A stretch of DNA of 64,000 bases from Pseudeuparius sepicola (Eukaryota > Arthropoda > Insecta > Coleoptera > Anthribidae), in the NCBI GenBank assembly GCA_963920635.1, contig OY987298.1, forward strand, positions 144,620,257 through 144,684,256, written 5' to 3'. Each line of letters starts with the position of its first letter. The stretch's first letter is position 1. Below, piece after piece: positions 12,024-24,036 of the stretch. The position numbers were made by a program, and so were the translations under genes. Below the pieces are notes generated by a model. That model did no database searches. It had not been told where the DNA came from and worked only from the letters and a program-made list of their open reading frames with translations.

Positions 12024-12867
12024 ATGATCTCTCTTGCATTGAAAAGTTATTAACTTTTATTTACAAAAAATGAAAGAAAGACTAATATCGATATTAAATA
12101 CCTAGGTACTCATTTTTTTATTCAGCCTAATTCTATTAACCATGTTTTTCAATAGTGGTTGATTCATATTACCAAAACAAACTTTTTATTCCGTACAAAT
12201 TTCAGTATTAATTGTCTTAAAATTTTGACGGTAGGTATAAGAAGAGAGTTTGAAGAAACGAAACCATACAGTTTAAACCATTTAAAAGACCTTTTTGATT
12301 TTTATTTTTAAATGAAAGGAATAATAATTATTATTGCAGCTACGATTCCTATTGAAGAAATATTCGAAAGTTTAGTCGGTAGTTGGTATGCTAGAGCCTT
12401 GTTTAATTTTATGTATCTACATAAGTATACCACATTCCTACAAAAATTTAATAAATGTTTTTATCCTGATATCCTAAAATTGCTGTTTGCTTGGATCAAA
12501 TTATATGTTTCTTCACTTTTCCATTCAAACTTCAATAATTATTATTAGTGAAACTTTGCAAATAATATACTTACTACCTACCCAATTTATTGGTTTTATC
12601 TATATTTTTATACATTTTAAACTGTGCCCTCATCTACCTACGTTTATGGCAGTTAAATGTCGTTAGCTTAACCTTAAAATCCAATTTTGACACATCCTGC
12701 TGCTAGGGGAATGATAGAAAGAGCGAAAAAATATATGTCTGTTCCACAAAATGAATTTCATAGGGAAAATAAGACCCTCGCCAGAGAGAGAGATCCGATC
12801 GTTGTCCAACCTCTGTTAAAACGAATAACTGTCACTTTTCGTGTCATACAGGGCCTCTACTTCTAAT

Positions 12868-13610
12868 CAATCCGGTCTGATCGTCAAAAAGTTCAAAATC
12901 CAACTCTAATATTTTTTGTCTTTCACACCTATCGTCATGGAACATCCTGTGGGCATTTCGGAAAATAGCCCTCAGCCCCACATGTCATTGTAATTTTCGT
13001 AATCTATAGCACAAAATACATTTATTTAGGAAAAATAAAAAATCGACGACCGGTACTATCAATAATAGAAATATTGCTTACATTCCTCAGGAACAAACAA
13101 GTAAAAAATACGTAGATGTAAATGTATGCACAATATAAAACACCTAGGAATTATACCAGAGGATGAAATCGTGATGAAATTTGGTTCATTTTTACTAACT
13201 GTCAGGTCAATATCCTTACTTACCAATCCTATATTAAAGACCTGTGTAATAGCGCTGTTTCAAGCGATTGCCACTGGCGCCATATGACGACAGGTGTTTA
13301 TTCTTCTACAACTCACGTTATGGTCTGTGCACAAACACAAACAAATCTAACCTATCAAAACCGTTAATATGACAAAACTACGAAATATTGACCGCCGGGA
13401 GATTCATTACCATAAAAAGAATGTAAATGGTAACAAAGCTTGATTTTTAAAATATGCAACATTCTAAACGTCAGAAACTGACATACCTATAACCACATAA
13501 TATTTTCCGTCGAGTAGCGCCACTCCAGTCCGCAAACAACAATGAAATATGACATCATGGTCGGGTCTTTAATATAGTGTCGTCCCAGCTTTTCGTCAAA
13601 ATTGAAGAGA
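12868..13610. other. Noncoding DNA, nothing recognised
   Basis: No ORF, RNA or repeat boundary that I can support between the THAP element and the short palindrome at 13618. Confidence 0.4.
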
Positions 13611-13617
13611 ATATCAC

Positions 13618-13644
13618 CACAGATTATATGTGTCTTAATCTGTG
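13618..13644. mobile_element. 27-bp palindromic insertion, TSD ATATCAC
   Basis: Begins CACAGATTA and ends TAATCTGTG with a 9-bp loop. The 7-mer ATATCAC occurs immediately on both sides (13611-13617 and 13645-13651). Shortest of the CACAGA subfamily. Confidence 0.85.
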
Positions 13645-13787
13645 ATATCACTCTGACATTGCAGAACCAGATTTCTTGAAGTGGTGGTGTCTAGTAAAAC
13701 CATCGAATTTGATAACTACTGATCAATCCGAGGAGTAAAACCAAAAATAAAACTAATGCAGTGAAAATGGCAGGTAATACAGTCAAT

Positions 13788-14422
13788 CGGTGTTCAAAAC
13801 TGCCGTTTTCGTAACAAAATTGCGGAAGTATTTTTCTCAATGGATCTACACATAGTCTGGGAAGCTGAATCCGAATTTCAAGATTGCTGCCATGTAGGAG
13901 GTCGGTTTCACAACGAAAAATGCAAAAAACTTCAAAATTTTCACACTTTTTTCAGTTTTTCGCTTAAAACTCTGTGTTTCGAAAATGACCATTCTATGCA
14001 AAATTAAAGTAGGTAAAATTTCCTACAAAATACTATTAAACTTTGATTTTCTGATGAGGGGTATAGGCGCTAGAGCACGCTGAAAAACAGCCATTTTGGG
14101 CCAAAAAATCGCTGTTCGTCAGTGTGCTCTAGCGCCGATACTGCTCATCACAAAGTCAAAGTTGAATAGTGTGTTTTGTAGGAAATGTTGATTACTTTGA
14201 TTTTGTATAGAATGGTCATTTTCGAAAAAAGGACGGTTTTCGAGTTTTAAGCGAAAAACCAAAAAAAGTGCGAAAATTTTGAGGTTTTTTGCGTTTTTCG
14301 TTGTTACATGGCAGCAAACTTAAAATTCGGACTCAGCACCCCAGATAACACATCGAACCGCTGAGAAAAAAACTTCCGCAATTTTGTTACGGGAAAACCA
14401 CCATTTGACTGGTCTAAGGGAT
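13788..14422. repeat. Foldback with ~290-bp arms
   Basis: Left arm (from CAGTCAATCGGTG through TTTTCGTAACAAAATTGCGG) is repeated inverted up to about 14422. The centre is near 14095, where CGCTAGAGCACGCTGA pairs with its near-complement. No coding content. Confidence 0.85.
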
Positions 14423-14940
14423 GGATTTTTGGCATGCTACAGATGTGAAAATCAAAGGTGTTGAATCTTCATATCAAACTTTAACCCAATCATATCATTA
14501 ATTAAGTGATGCATATTTGAAAATTCAGGAAGGATCACCCATCAATTTGACAAATTCTGTTCCCGACTACTCTTTCCTTTCCCATCAAATGTTTAATTTT
14601 TTTATATAAATGATTTTGCATCCACAATAGGAAGCTCAAAACATACAAAAATTGCAAGCAAATAAAAAATTGGTAATGAGAAAAATCCAAGGAAAAAGGA
14701 TGACCCTAAACATACCTACCTACCTACAACAGGAAGTACTCAAACCTAGTATAAAAAAGCTGCAAACAACCCAAGTACAACTTATTTCAACAAACAAATC
14801 ACTTTGCTTGCATTTTCCAATATTTTTTCGATAAGCCTACATTTACACAACCGCTAAAAACAAACAAACAAATATTACAGAACACAAACACAATACAAAT
14901 AAAATAAACTCCAAACACAGAGATCCCGTCCGAAACTTAC

Positions 14941-15300
14941 GTGGATCGACGGGCGTAGCTCTTGCCATTCTTCTTCTAGAAAGCGACCGATTCCCAACGG
15001 ACCCTATCACATAGTTTTCAAATCAGGAGGTCGTTTTTTGTGCGAAAAACGTTCTCAATTAGAGGACGGTTCGGTCCGACGACGACGGGAGGCCATTTCT
15101 CCCCGTTCAGCAGCTGATTGCGTGTCGCGCAAACGCGCCTGAGAGAAGTTTTCGGTGGATTCGTTCGATTCTTCTCCCGAAACGCCCACCGACAACCAAA
15201 ACTTACTTTCCGGGGACCGCCTGTTGCTGTTGCTAACTCGATTACCGTGAAGCTAGCGTCAACGCATTGACGTTAAGTTAGGTCCGACAAGGAAAGAAGG
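14941..15300 (-). promoter_or_regulatory. Putative promoter and first exon of host gene 1
   Basis: A locally GC- and CpG-rich block. On the minus strand it ends at a perfect donor (CCAC followed by GTAAGTTTC) at 14940. An ATG at about 14971 opens MARATPVDP before that donor, but joined to the acceptor at 6029 this frame meets a stop within about 13 codons, so it would be an upstream ORF. I therefore read the block as a mostly noncoding first exon spliced over ~8.9 kb to 6029. The transcription start is not determined. An alternative is a first exon of an unseen gene. Confidence 0.4.
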
Positions 15301-15524
15301 CTGCACTGATCTGTTGCTAATAAGAGATGAACTAAGTTTGTTGTGGTGGCCAACTTCAATTTAAAAGGTTGTTGCTAACTTCAGGAATATATCTTGTTTG
15401 AGTTATTTTGATTTTGAAATATTATTCTTATTATAAAAATGTAATAATTTGAATAAAAAATAAGAAACAAAAAATAGTGGGTGAACGTTGTGGGTAATAG
15501 TAGTTATTCTCGGACGTTATCATA

Positions 15525-15765
15525 ATACATTGCTTGAAGAAACAACAATCAGAGTTGAAGAAGAAAATTGTAGCAAACAAGTCCCAAACAGGCCTGGGTG
15601 AGATTATAGAAATATTTTATTTTGTTGTAAAAAAAAATCCTAGAAGCAGATTGTTATGTTGTAGATCTAGGACTTTAATTCAAAAAAGCAATTTTATATT
15701 TAAACAAGATTTAAGTTATTCTGTTGTGTTTTAAGCAGTTTAAATCCGTGCACCTATGTGACAAT
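15525..15765. repeat. Dispersed repeat, copy 1 (TTGCTTGAAGAAACA family)
   Basis: Aligns over about 240 bp with 28514-28765: shared TTGCTTGAAGAAACA, CAGAGTTGAAG, GATTATAGAAATATTTTATT and TTAAATCCGTG blocks with small indels. Same orientation. No ends resolved. Confidence 0.75.
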
Positions 15766-16640
15766 AGCCGCGTTCGTTTTGCCCCTACACTGCCTACACT
15801 GAGAACTTTGGCTCAGTTGTTAGCCGAGCCACTCAGTTTGTTTTTTCCTGTCAAGGGCTCATCTTGTGAAAGGGTCATTTTCTCACTTTAGCTCACATTC
15901 TCATTTTTAAAAAGAACTTCCACCAACTGAGATAAAGTAAGAATTCTTAAGAAAAGTGGCAAAAGGAACGCGGCACGCGGCTAATAATTATTAAAAACAC
16001 TTAGAAATGACATTTCTTAATTTGGTAATCCAAGGTTGGCAGCATTGTTTTGAGGCGCGTCCAGCAGGGGCGTATTAGCATGTCTGGCAGAAATGTCAGA
16101 ACTCGTGACAGATGCCTAACCTTAAAACCTTGATATTCTGTGGCTCTAACAAAACTTCAAACACAGAAACTATAACTAAGTATAGCCTTTTTATGTGCTT
16201 CAAAGAACAGAGTTTAATGTTAATTTCTATCTATACAAATTTAGGATTTGTGTGCGTAAAACGTAAATTCTATTGATTATGGCCGTAGATAGAGGAGGGG
16301 AAGATACCACATTGCCGTTGTCCATCAGCAAAGTTATGGTCCATCAGTGCCTTTCTCAGAAAAATAAAAAACATAGAACTGGCTTTGTATTGGCAAGTTT
16401 GTTCCCATAATAAAAAAAATAATGTTTACAGTTCGGGTGACAGATCTGGTGCTAACGATTACAAGGCAGTGGCGTACCTCTTATTTTTTATTTTTAAAAT
16501 AGTTATAAAAATAGGAAAAAATATAGTTGCCTTTATATCTCAATTTTTTTATAAAAATTGAAGTATAACCCCAGGTACAACTAGTACGCGTCAATTCTAA
16601 AATTCAAACTTATTAATGTTATTGACAGTTACTAGTTGGG
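15766..16640. other. Noncoding DNA, nothing recognised
   Basis: No splice-bounded ORF or clear repeat found between the dispersed repeat and the foldback at 16650. Confidence 0.4.
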
Positions 16641-16649
16641 GATTGGTCG

Positions 16650-17025
16650 GAGAACACAATATAAAAAAATAAAAAATAAAAACTTTTTAAAAACAAGCTC
16701 TTATTTAAGCCATGAACTAAAACGGATAAAATAAGTTTAGGTTTTCGTTAAGATAATTCAATGCCACACTTCAAAAAGCTCGTCGCGCGAAATGTTCATA
16801 AAAGTAAGTACCAATTAATTTTATCGGACAGTGATTAGTAGATAGGCAAGTACATGCCAAAGAATATATTTTCTTTACAGTTTGCGCGACAAGCTTTTTG
16901 ATTTTAAAAAGCTTGTCGCAATTTGGCATTGAATTATCTTAACGAAAACCTAAACTTATTTTATCCGTTTTAGTAAATGGCTTACTTAAATAAAAGCTTG
17001 TTTTTAAAAAGGTTTTTTATTATTT
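16650..17025. repeat. Foldback element with ~125-bp arms
   Basis: The left arm from AACTTTTTAAAAACAAGCTC through TTCAATGCCA pairs with the right arm ending GCTTGTTTTTAAAAAGG. The inner junction carries AAAAAGCTCGTCGCGCG and its near-inverse. No coding content. Confidence 0.8.
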
Positions 17026-17049
17026 ATTTTATTTTGTGCTTTTTTAGTA

Positions 17050-17330
17050 CCTATTTGATTCCCATCTTAGAAGGGTGGTAAAGAAATTTAATCCGCCATC
17101 TTCGGGCATCGGGCATCAGCTCTATTGGATTTAGTATGACGTCAGTCACCTTATCGTTTTCTACTCTTCAAATCCTTTCATTTGATACCCATGTCGAGGA
17201 TGGTGTGAAGAATTAGGCAATCCGCCGTCTTGGGGAGGCCGCCATATTAGATTTATTACGACGTCATTCACCTTATTGTTTTCTACCCGTCGAGCCCTTT
17301 CGTTTGATACCCATGTTGAGAATTATTTTC
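17050..17330. repeat. Tandem repeat, ~123-128 bp unit, 2.3 copies
   Basis: TTTGATACCCATGT recurs at 17180 and 17303, with a weaker first unit (TTTGATTCCCATCT) at about 17054. Each unit carries a CCGCC(A/G)TCTT block and an ACGTCA(G/T)TCACCTTAT block at fixed spacing. Confidence 0.8.
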
Positions 17331-17339
17331 CTTCTGGTG

Positions 17340-18280
17340 GTAAAGGTATCTTTTACCGTGCCCCGAACTAGGTACGCCTATGTACTTACGCATGATATGT
17401 AACCTCCTTTGGCGAGTTGCTTGATTTGCAAACAATACACTTTTTTTGCCCATAACGTATAACTTAATTGTCTATATATAAGCATTTTAAACCGACGAAT
17501 ACTTAAGAAACACTTAAAAACAGCAAAAAATTGCTTCTAAAAGACACAGCACCAGTTATGTCAAACACAAGGTGAGGCACACTCTTGGCCGATTTGCGCG
17601 TTTGTCAGATTGTGAGATTGGTATTGGTAATGTAGCTACCTAGTACCTATATTATTGTTTCCTTAGTTGTATCACAGATTAAAGTACTACACGTAGTATA
17701 GAAATACTGCCTAATAAGTGTCTAGATAATTATAAATACTAGATTCACCTATTAGTCAGGCAGACTTTATCTCATCAATACATAAATAACATATATTATC
17801 TACCATTATTTACTTCAAAGCAAACGTATTTGCAACTGATTGGGTATGTCCCTAGTCCCTACATACAACGGAAACCTCTGTTGAAAAACTATTATTTGCA
17901 ATTTGATCTTGAAGATTATTTTAATTATTACCAGAGAAATAAGTTTTTCATTATGAATTATTGGCAACGCTGTTAAACTTTAAATAGTAAATAAATAATA
18001 GAGTATAAAAGTGCTACCCCTTACAAACATTTCAATCTACAGATGCCATTTCTATGTTCTTTATTTTTCTGAGGTGCCTTTGTATTATGCCAACAATCAA
18101 CAAAGTATCCAAACAATGTAAACAAACATTAAAAACACACCAAAAAAAGTAAACATGTTTATTTACTTTTGGGTTTTCAGGTTTCTCTATGGGTTACGTG
18201 CCTATATTCATCAGTGGCGCATCTGCTGCACAAAACACAATTATTATCCATTTCGGTAAAACAAAAAGTACTTTGCACTG
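17340..18280. other. Noncoding DNA, nothing recognised
   Basis: AT-rich, no gene seen. Confidence 0.4.
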
Positions 18281-18288
18281 TATAAAAC

Positions 18289-18314
18289 CAGTGACTATAT
18301 TTCTATAGTCACTG
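18289..18314. mobile_element. 26-bp palindromic insertion, TSD ATAAAAC
   Basis: CAGTGACTATA, short loop, then TATAGTCACTG. ATAAAAC flanks both sides exactly (18282-18288 and 18315-18321). Same subfamily as 47698-47727. Confidence 0.85.
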
Positions 18315-19620
18315 ATAAAACGCTATCCACACTTCTAAACACCCCGTCATCGCGCAGGTCTTGGCCCACTCCATTCACTCCATTCCATATCTCATATCTC
18401 TGGCTTGGTCATTTGACATGTCTCGTAAGCATATCCGCCAATCATATCGGTTCCTCTCTTGGGAAACATAAATAGAAAACCGACAAATCAACAACAAAAA
18501 CAACGTAATATTTGTTTATTCCAGTATCTTCCCCTCTGTCTACGATTACGGCCCTGCCCTGTCCTTGTCCTCTAGCACCTATCAATCCAATATGGCCGAA
18601 GGGCCCGCCGCCCGCCGCATACAGGGAATGACGCATGCGCAAACTGAAGGAAAAAGTTGGAACTTTTAGCGTTGGGTGAACCTTCAGTCAACGCTTTTAG
18701 GTTATGTTTAATAATAAACTCATATAAAGGTAGTAGTATACTACCCCAGAAAAGGACGAATAGGACGAATCAGAAGTGGCACTTGGCTAATTTAAGAGGG
18801 CAGAGGGGTATTTTTATGAGGTGGTGGGGACGGAGAGTATTGCTAGGCCGCCAGATCCTTAGAAAGGTTAAAACATGTCAACATATTTTTCACTATCATT
18901 TATTCATTTTGGGTAGGTATACCAATAAAATTAATATGAAAGCAATTAATATTATCTAATGTGTGCCGGTAGTAAAATTATAATGTTTTACGAACCATTT
19001 ATTCTATTTATCTGAGCCCAGAAAACCCACAACCTGACCCCTGTTTTCTGGGACTTGATTATGAAAGCGGAATGCTTGACAACAGCGCGGCGCGGCGCCA
19101 CAGATTCCGTTCTTGCGGTACTGCCAGATCGTCCAGTCGGGAGCCGGTAACCAAGGCAACCCACAAAAATATAATGCAAATTAATTTAGTATAAAATGAA
19201 ATCGATGATAATTTACTTATAAAAATGTTAGTCCTTGATAGTATTTTGGTTGATATTAAATTGAAGGCGATAAAAATAGCTAAATGAATTTAAGGAAATT
19301 GTCAGGCATAAAAGCTGACGAAGTCCGGCAACGTCGTTCGTGGCCTACGACTGACGCGCCACCTAACGCCAGACGCCAGACAGCGTCAGTATGTTCAATT
19401 GAGGTTAAACTCCTTATAAAACGTAAACAATAAAACGAAAAACGATTACCAATTTCTAAGTAAAAAAGCCCAGTATTATTATCATGACTGTGATAAAAGT
19501 ATCCAAAACAGGGACCAGATAAGGTGTACAATATGTATTCAGCTTAACTTGACTGCTTGTGTTGTTACTTCGAATACTTCGTTGCTGTATTTACACTAGT
19601 GCATTGTGCCCCAGAAAACC

Positions 19621-19652
19621 CAAGGATGGTATAAAGAATTACACCATCCTTG
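19621..19652. mobile_element. 32-bp palindromic insertion, 9-bp TSD CAGAAAACC
   Basis: CAAGGATGGT... pairs with ...ACCATCCTTG (one offset in the loop). The 9-mer CAGAAAACC sits immediately on both sides (19612-19620, 19653-19661). The CAAGG terminus is shared with the THAP element at 30414, whose flanks are also 9-bp near-repeats. Confidence 0.7.
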
Positions 19653-19691
19653 CAGAAAACCCACTTTGTGCTTAGGTATTGTGACGAAATG

Positions 19692-22600
19692 GCCCCGCAA
19701 TTATTGCTGTGTTCGTGGATGTTCTAACAACACGAGGAATGTTGGGATAAGTTTTTTCAAAATACCTGCTGATGAAAACAGGTAGGTACCTATGTGTAGT
19801 TTGTCCCTACCTTGTTACCACATTATTATATCCTTAGGTATTATAAATTTTATGTCCTACGTAGGTACTACCCCTTTTACTGGAGTATTACCTACCCCAG
19901 AAAACCCACAAATGGTTTCCTACTGATAATACCTACCTAACTATGGTTTTTAATTTTTTTTCAAGGTGTTATGCATGGACGAGAAAGTGTGGAAGGCAGG
20001 ATTTGTTAGAAAAAACACCCACACAGCTTTTTATTAATTATAAAGTTTGTTCAATGCACTTTGAAAATAGTATGTTTGCAAACCAGTCGAAGTCTGGGCT
20101 AAAGAAAACAGCAATACCAACTGTGTTCTCATCATGTAAGTACCTTCATTGGTAATTATGGAAATTAGTGTATGCACCGCCCGATTTTCTTGACATTTTG
20201 ACCCCATAATTACCCCTTCATTATTAGATAATAATATGTATTTTTTGCTGATACTTGTAATTTTGCTGCATTTAATTTTTTTTACTAGGTTATATCGATG
20301 AGGCTTCTTCACAGAGTCCTTCTGTGTCTGTATGCAGCAATTTGACTTTGTTAGAACCTCAACGAGAACTTGATCAACCAGTCTCGATCGCTCAACCTTT
20401 GGATCAACCAAGTACACCCCATCTGTCACAGTCACCTATAGGCGATCTCCACAGCATTACCGAATTTTCAGTTGCATCAAAAGGTAATGATATATATTCA
20501 CAAACTGTTATTATAGTATACACACCCAAACTTATATGGCATCACGCATTATTTGCGATAATTTTTTTTGTCAAAAAATTATATGTCATGGAAAGTCAAA
20601 AGTGTTTACTAACAAAAACAGTTAAATGTGAAAAACCCGACAATATAAATTGTAATAAATATTAAGTGATTCCATATTATAAGTTTGGGTGTGTGTACAT
20701 ATATTGTAATTTTTTGTATTACTTATTTGGTTATTGAATAATTCTATTTTTAGATGCTAGTCAACAAACTTCTCTTAGTTTGAGTGCACATAGTCCGAGA
20801 AAGCATTCATTAAAGTTACAAATAAAAAAACTCCAAAGAAAGTTGCATCCGAAGTTGGAGCAAGCTGTCGACAGTGCCGACACTGAAATAAATGACGAAC
20901 AATTTCTTGCCATTTGTGAGAAAAAACTGTCTGCTTCAATGCTACTATTTGTAAGGCATTATTTAGAAAATCCCAAAAAACATCCACAGGGATATCGTTA
21001 CTCTTCAGATATGAAACAATTTTCCTTAACAATTTATTTTCTAAGCCCAAATGCTTATAGATTTTTAATGAAACCACTTTATTTGCCATCTAAAATCACT
21101 CTTCAAAGAATAACTAGCAAATGGCATATAACTGCAGGTCTTAACAGTTTCATTTTGAGGTTATTAAATCAAAAGCTACAAATTTAGAGGGTTCTTCAAA
21201 ACAGTGCATTCTTTGTATTGACGAAATGTCATTAAAAATGTTTTTATTTTACAATAGATATTCCGATACCATTGTTGGCTTTCATAATACATTGAAGGAA
21301 AAAAGATAGGCTCCTGCTAAATATGTTTTAGCTATTATGGCTAGAGCAATATTTGCTAAGTGAAAGCAACCAGTTGCTTATTTCTTTATTGATACTTGTT
21401 CAGGGGAGGAATTAAAATTTATTATTTTTGAAGCAATAAGGAAACTTAAATCTGTAGGATTACTAGTAAGTGCGTTAGTGTCTGATCAAGGATCAAATTT
21501 TGTACAATTTTCAAAATCAGTTGGTATCTCTCCAAACGCTTCACATTTTTATGAGCGAAAAAATATTTTATATTTTTGATGTGCCGCATCTCTTAAAATC
21601 AACACGAAATATTTTTTTCAATTACACATTCGAAACCTCTGAAGGATGTACAAATAAAACGTATAGGTATTGACCAAATTTATAATAAACAAAAACATAA
21701 GCCTTTGGCTCTTCGGCTGTGTCCAAAATTTACAGATGAACACATTAATTCGAATCCTTTTAAAAAACTGAAGGTTAGTTTAGCCGTCCAAGTTTTCAGC
21801 GCAATGGTAGCTGCGGCACTTAATTCCTTTATTGAATTCGGACAATTCCCCCCTTCGGCAAACGCTACAGTGTCATTTGTAAAAAAAATTGATAAGTTAT
21901 TTGATATCTTAAATTCCTCAAAAATATCAGGCAGTAATACAAGTACAATAGACCTTTCAAAGGAGCAGATTACCAAGTCGATTTTTTAAAGGAAATGTTT
22001 ACATATTTTGAGAATATTAAAATTTTAAAACAAAATATAGAGGTTACCAATAAAGTTAAATTTTTGAAAGGGTGGCAAATCACAATAAATTCATTTTTAG
22101 GTCTTTGGGAAAAATTTCATTGTTTAGAGTTTAGTTCCTTATACACTTGACGCTTAAATCAAGATTGTCTCGAAAATTTTTTCGGCACTATTAGGCAGCA
22201 AGGGGGAAATTGCTTGAATCCAACCCCCATCCAATGTGAAAGAGCTTTCAAAAAATCATTTTGTTTAAATTATTTCCAACACGCGGATGGGGCTAATTGT
22301 ATTGAGGATTTTGATTCATTATTGTCATACGTAACCACCGAACATACACAAATTTACAACAAAGTTGTTGTGGGAAATGCAAGATCTATTTTTTCTGATT
22401 TAAGTTCGGTGGCACCAGATTATATTGATTTCGAACTACATGAATCAAATAGTATATCATATGTAAACGTCATACATTAGGGGATACTGATTTGTTTACT
22501 TATTTTAAAGCATACAAATCAAGTGGTAACGAAACCTTTGGACATTTATTTTCACCTCCTGATAATTTCCTAAATTATATTAAAACTCTCGAAGTTAATT

Positions 22601-22827
22601 TTTGTACCCTCTTTCCAAAGTTTGCTTTAGAAGAAAATGTTGGTGTGAAATTAAAAAATAAGCTGCAAAACATTTCATATCAACATCCATGCCCTAGATT
22701 TAATCATGCCTATTTATTATCCCTTTATGTAAGATTTAGAATCTATTCTTCTTTAAAATTTTTAAATCGTGATATTGTTTCTAATAAAACTAATAAAAAT
22801 TATAAACTTCGAAATTTACATTTATAA
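19692..22827 (+). pseudogene. P/THAP9-like transposase pseudogene
   Basis: A THAP domain is split over two exons: about 19692-19782 (NYCCVRGCSNN...ISFFKIPADENR) and about 19967-20136 (...YKVCSMHF...LKKTAIPTVFSS, then GTAAGTACC). Further exons follow at about 20290-20484 and from 20754. The rest is typical P/THAP9 transposase: RYSSDMKQFSLTIYFLSPNA, IDEMSLK with the likely first catalytic Asp, SALVSDQGSNF with the second Asp, VPHLLKSTRN, LCPKFTDEHINSNPFKKLKV, and RLNQDCLENFFGTIRQQGGN near the C terminus. It is broken by stops near 21187, 21309, 21361 and 22148, and by frameshifts near 21560 and 21970. Long parts remain readable, so decay is moderate. It cannot encode an active enzyme. Confidence 0.92.
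20515..20695. repeat. Foldback MITE in an intron of the P-like pseudogene
   Basis: TATACACACCCAAACTTATA at the left pairs with the inverted TATAAGTTTGGGTGTGTGTA at the right, ~25-bp arms. It lies in the presumed intron between the exons ending at 20484 and starting at 20754. Confidence 0.75.
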
Positions 22828-23599
22828 GTGCTGCCAGGGGTCATTATTTTTAAAAATTAGGCTAAGTTGATAATGTATAGTGTGCATGTGCATAATATGT
22901 ACGTAAGTAGTTTATAATATCTTTTGTATTTATAGGTATTATATTTTATATGTGCTATTGTTTTTGATTTTTTTTATAGATTTTAGTAATAAACATTTTT
23001 GATAAATAACGTTTTTTACTACCAGTGATACGAATTTTGCAAATAATAATTGTTATGGATCTATATAAAAAAACAAATTAATTGCCAAGCTATGAGTTTG
23101 GACGCAAGTCGATTGAAATATTGTAATATTTTAACCACCCAAGTAGAATAGTTCACTTGAACCTAAATCATAGTTGTTTCTAATTAATATAGGTAAGTAT
23201 AAAATAATAAAGAGGAAATATTGTGAAATTTCCATGTACAATAAAAAAATGTATTTTTCTCTTTAGTAAAATATTAATATTTATATTTTTTTCGTCAGTG
23301 AAATACCTACTTAAAATCACTTCTGGAGATTCAAATTTAACTCGATCTAATCCCAGAAAAAAACTTTACTATTCTAAAAATTAATTTTGCTATATAAAAC
23401 ACAAAATTTTCTATAGCCCGGACCTGATCGTGCCAACGCAATGGGCAAGTTCTACTCTGTCCAAAATACGGTGGGCGTGGCCAATGCGCAGATGTCAACG
23501 GCGGAGAGTTCATTTCCTATGCGCGAGAGGGGAAATTGGAACCGCGACATCAAAGGCGCCGAAAGCAAGTGCCACTTCTGATTCGTCCTTTTCTTATAA

Positions 23600-24036
23600 T
23601 TTAGGTATAATGTGATTTGTGGTTATAGTGTGATTGTAGTGCACAGATTATGTTGTAGTGTGAAGAAGTTTTCCGCAAAAGATGATAAGATTCAGGTGAT
23701 ACCTACTTATTGACGGATTTGCAGGGAAAGTGTTGAATGAGGAACAAATAGATATTGGTTTTGAACGATTGAACAATTTGATAGTAATCTTGAAAAAGAA
23801 AGGATGGAAAGGCAAACTTGAAGAGGGAAGATGTGTAAAAATTTCAGACACACTTAAAGGTGCATTCTCAAAAAGTATGTAAGTAAGCGAGCAAGTATGT
23901 ACTGCATTGAGTTCAATGATGTACTGTCTAAATTATTCAACAGAATAGAGGCCATAAAAGGAAGAACAACAACAACATGTAGTTAAATAAATGTAAAATT
24001 GTCTTGCATAAACCCACCTTATAAGAAGTAAACAAA
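23600..24036. other. Flank of the hAT/ZMYM ORF, ends not found
   Basis: Short ORFs only. I searched by eye for inverted ends matching the 3' side of the 24037-26172 ORF and found none I could trust. Confidence 0.4.

Larger units (their letters stand above)
10470..12859 (+). mobile_element. THAP-carrying TIR element with exact 8-bp TSD
   Basis: The left terminus TAGAGGCCCTGTATGACACG is repeated inverted at the right end (30 of 31 bp), with a further inverted block just inside (AGAGGTTGGACAAC at 10501 against GTTGTCCAACCTCT at 12801). The 8-mer CTTCTAAT flanks both ends exactly (10462-10469 and 12860-12867). The 2390-bp element holds a two-exon THAP-domain gene and no transposase core that I can see. 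Termini starting TAGAG resemble the hAT at 6092; the 31-bp TIR and THAP domain suggest P. Superfamily is therefore open. Confidence 0.9.
18735..23598 (+). mobile_element. Decayed P/THAP9-type transposon (approximate bounds)
   Basis: AGAAAAGGACGAAT and CAGAAGTGGCACTTG at the left are repeated inverted at the right; the left end has an extra 9-bp copy of AGGACGAAT. The 29-bp shared inverted repeat is close to the ~31-bp length typical of P elements, and the pair encloses the whole THAP-to-transposase pseudogene. I found no matching target duplication outside these points, so the true termini may differ. Confidence 0.6.

Noticed and set aside
13618..13644. Reading the short palindromes as transcription terminators
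   Set aside because: Eukaryotic context, no adjacent T tract, and exact 7-bp flanking repeats point to insertion instead.
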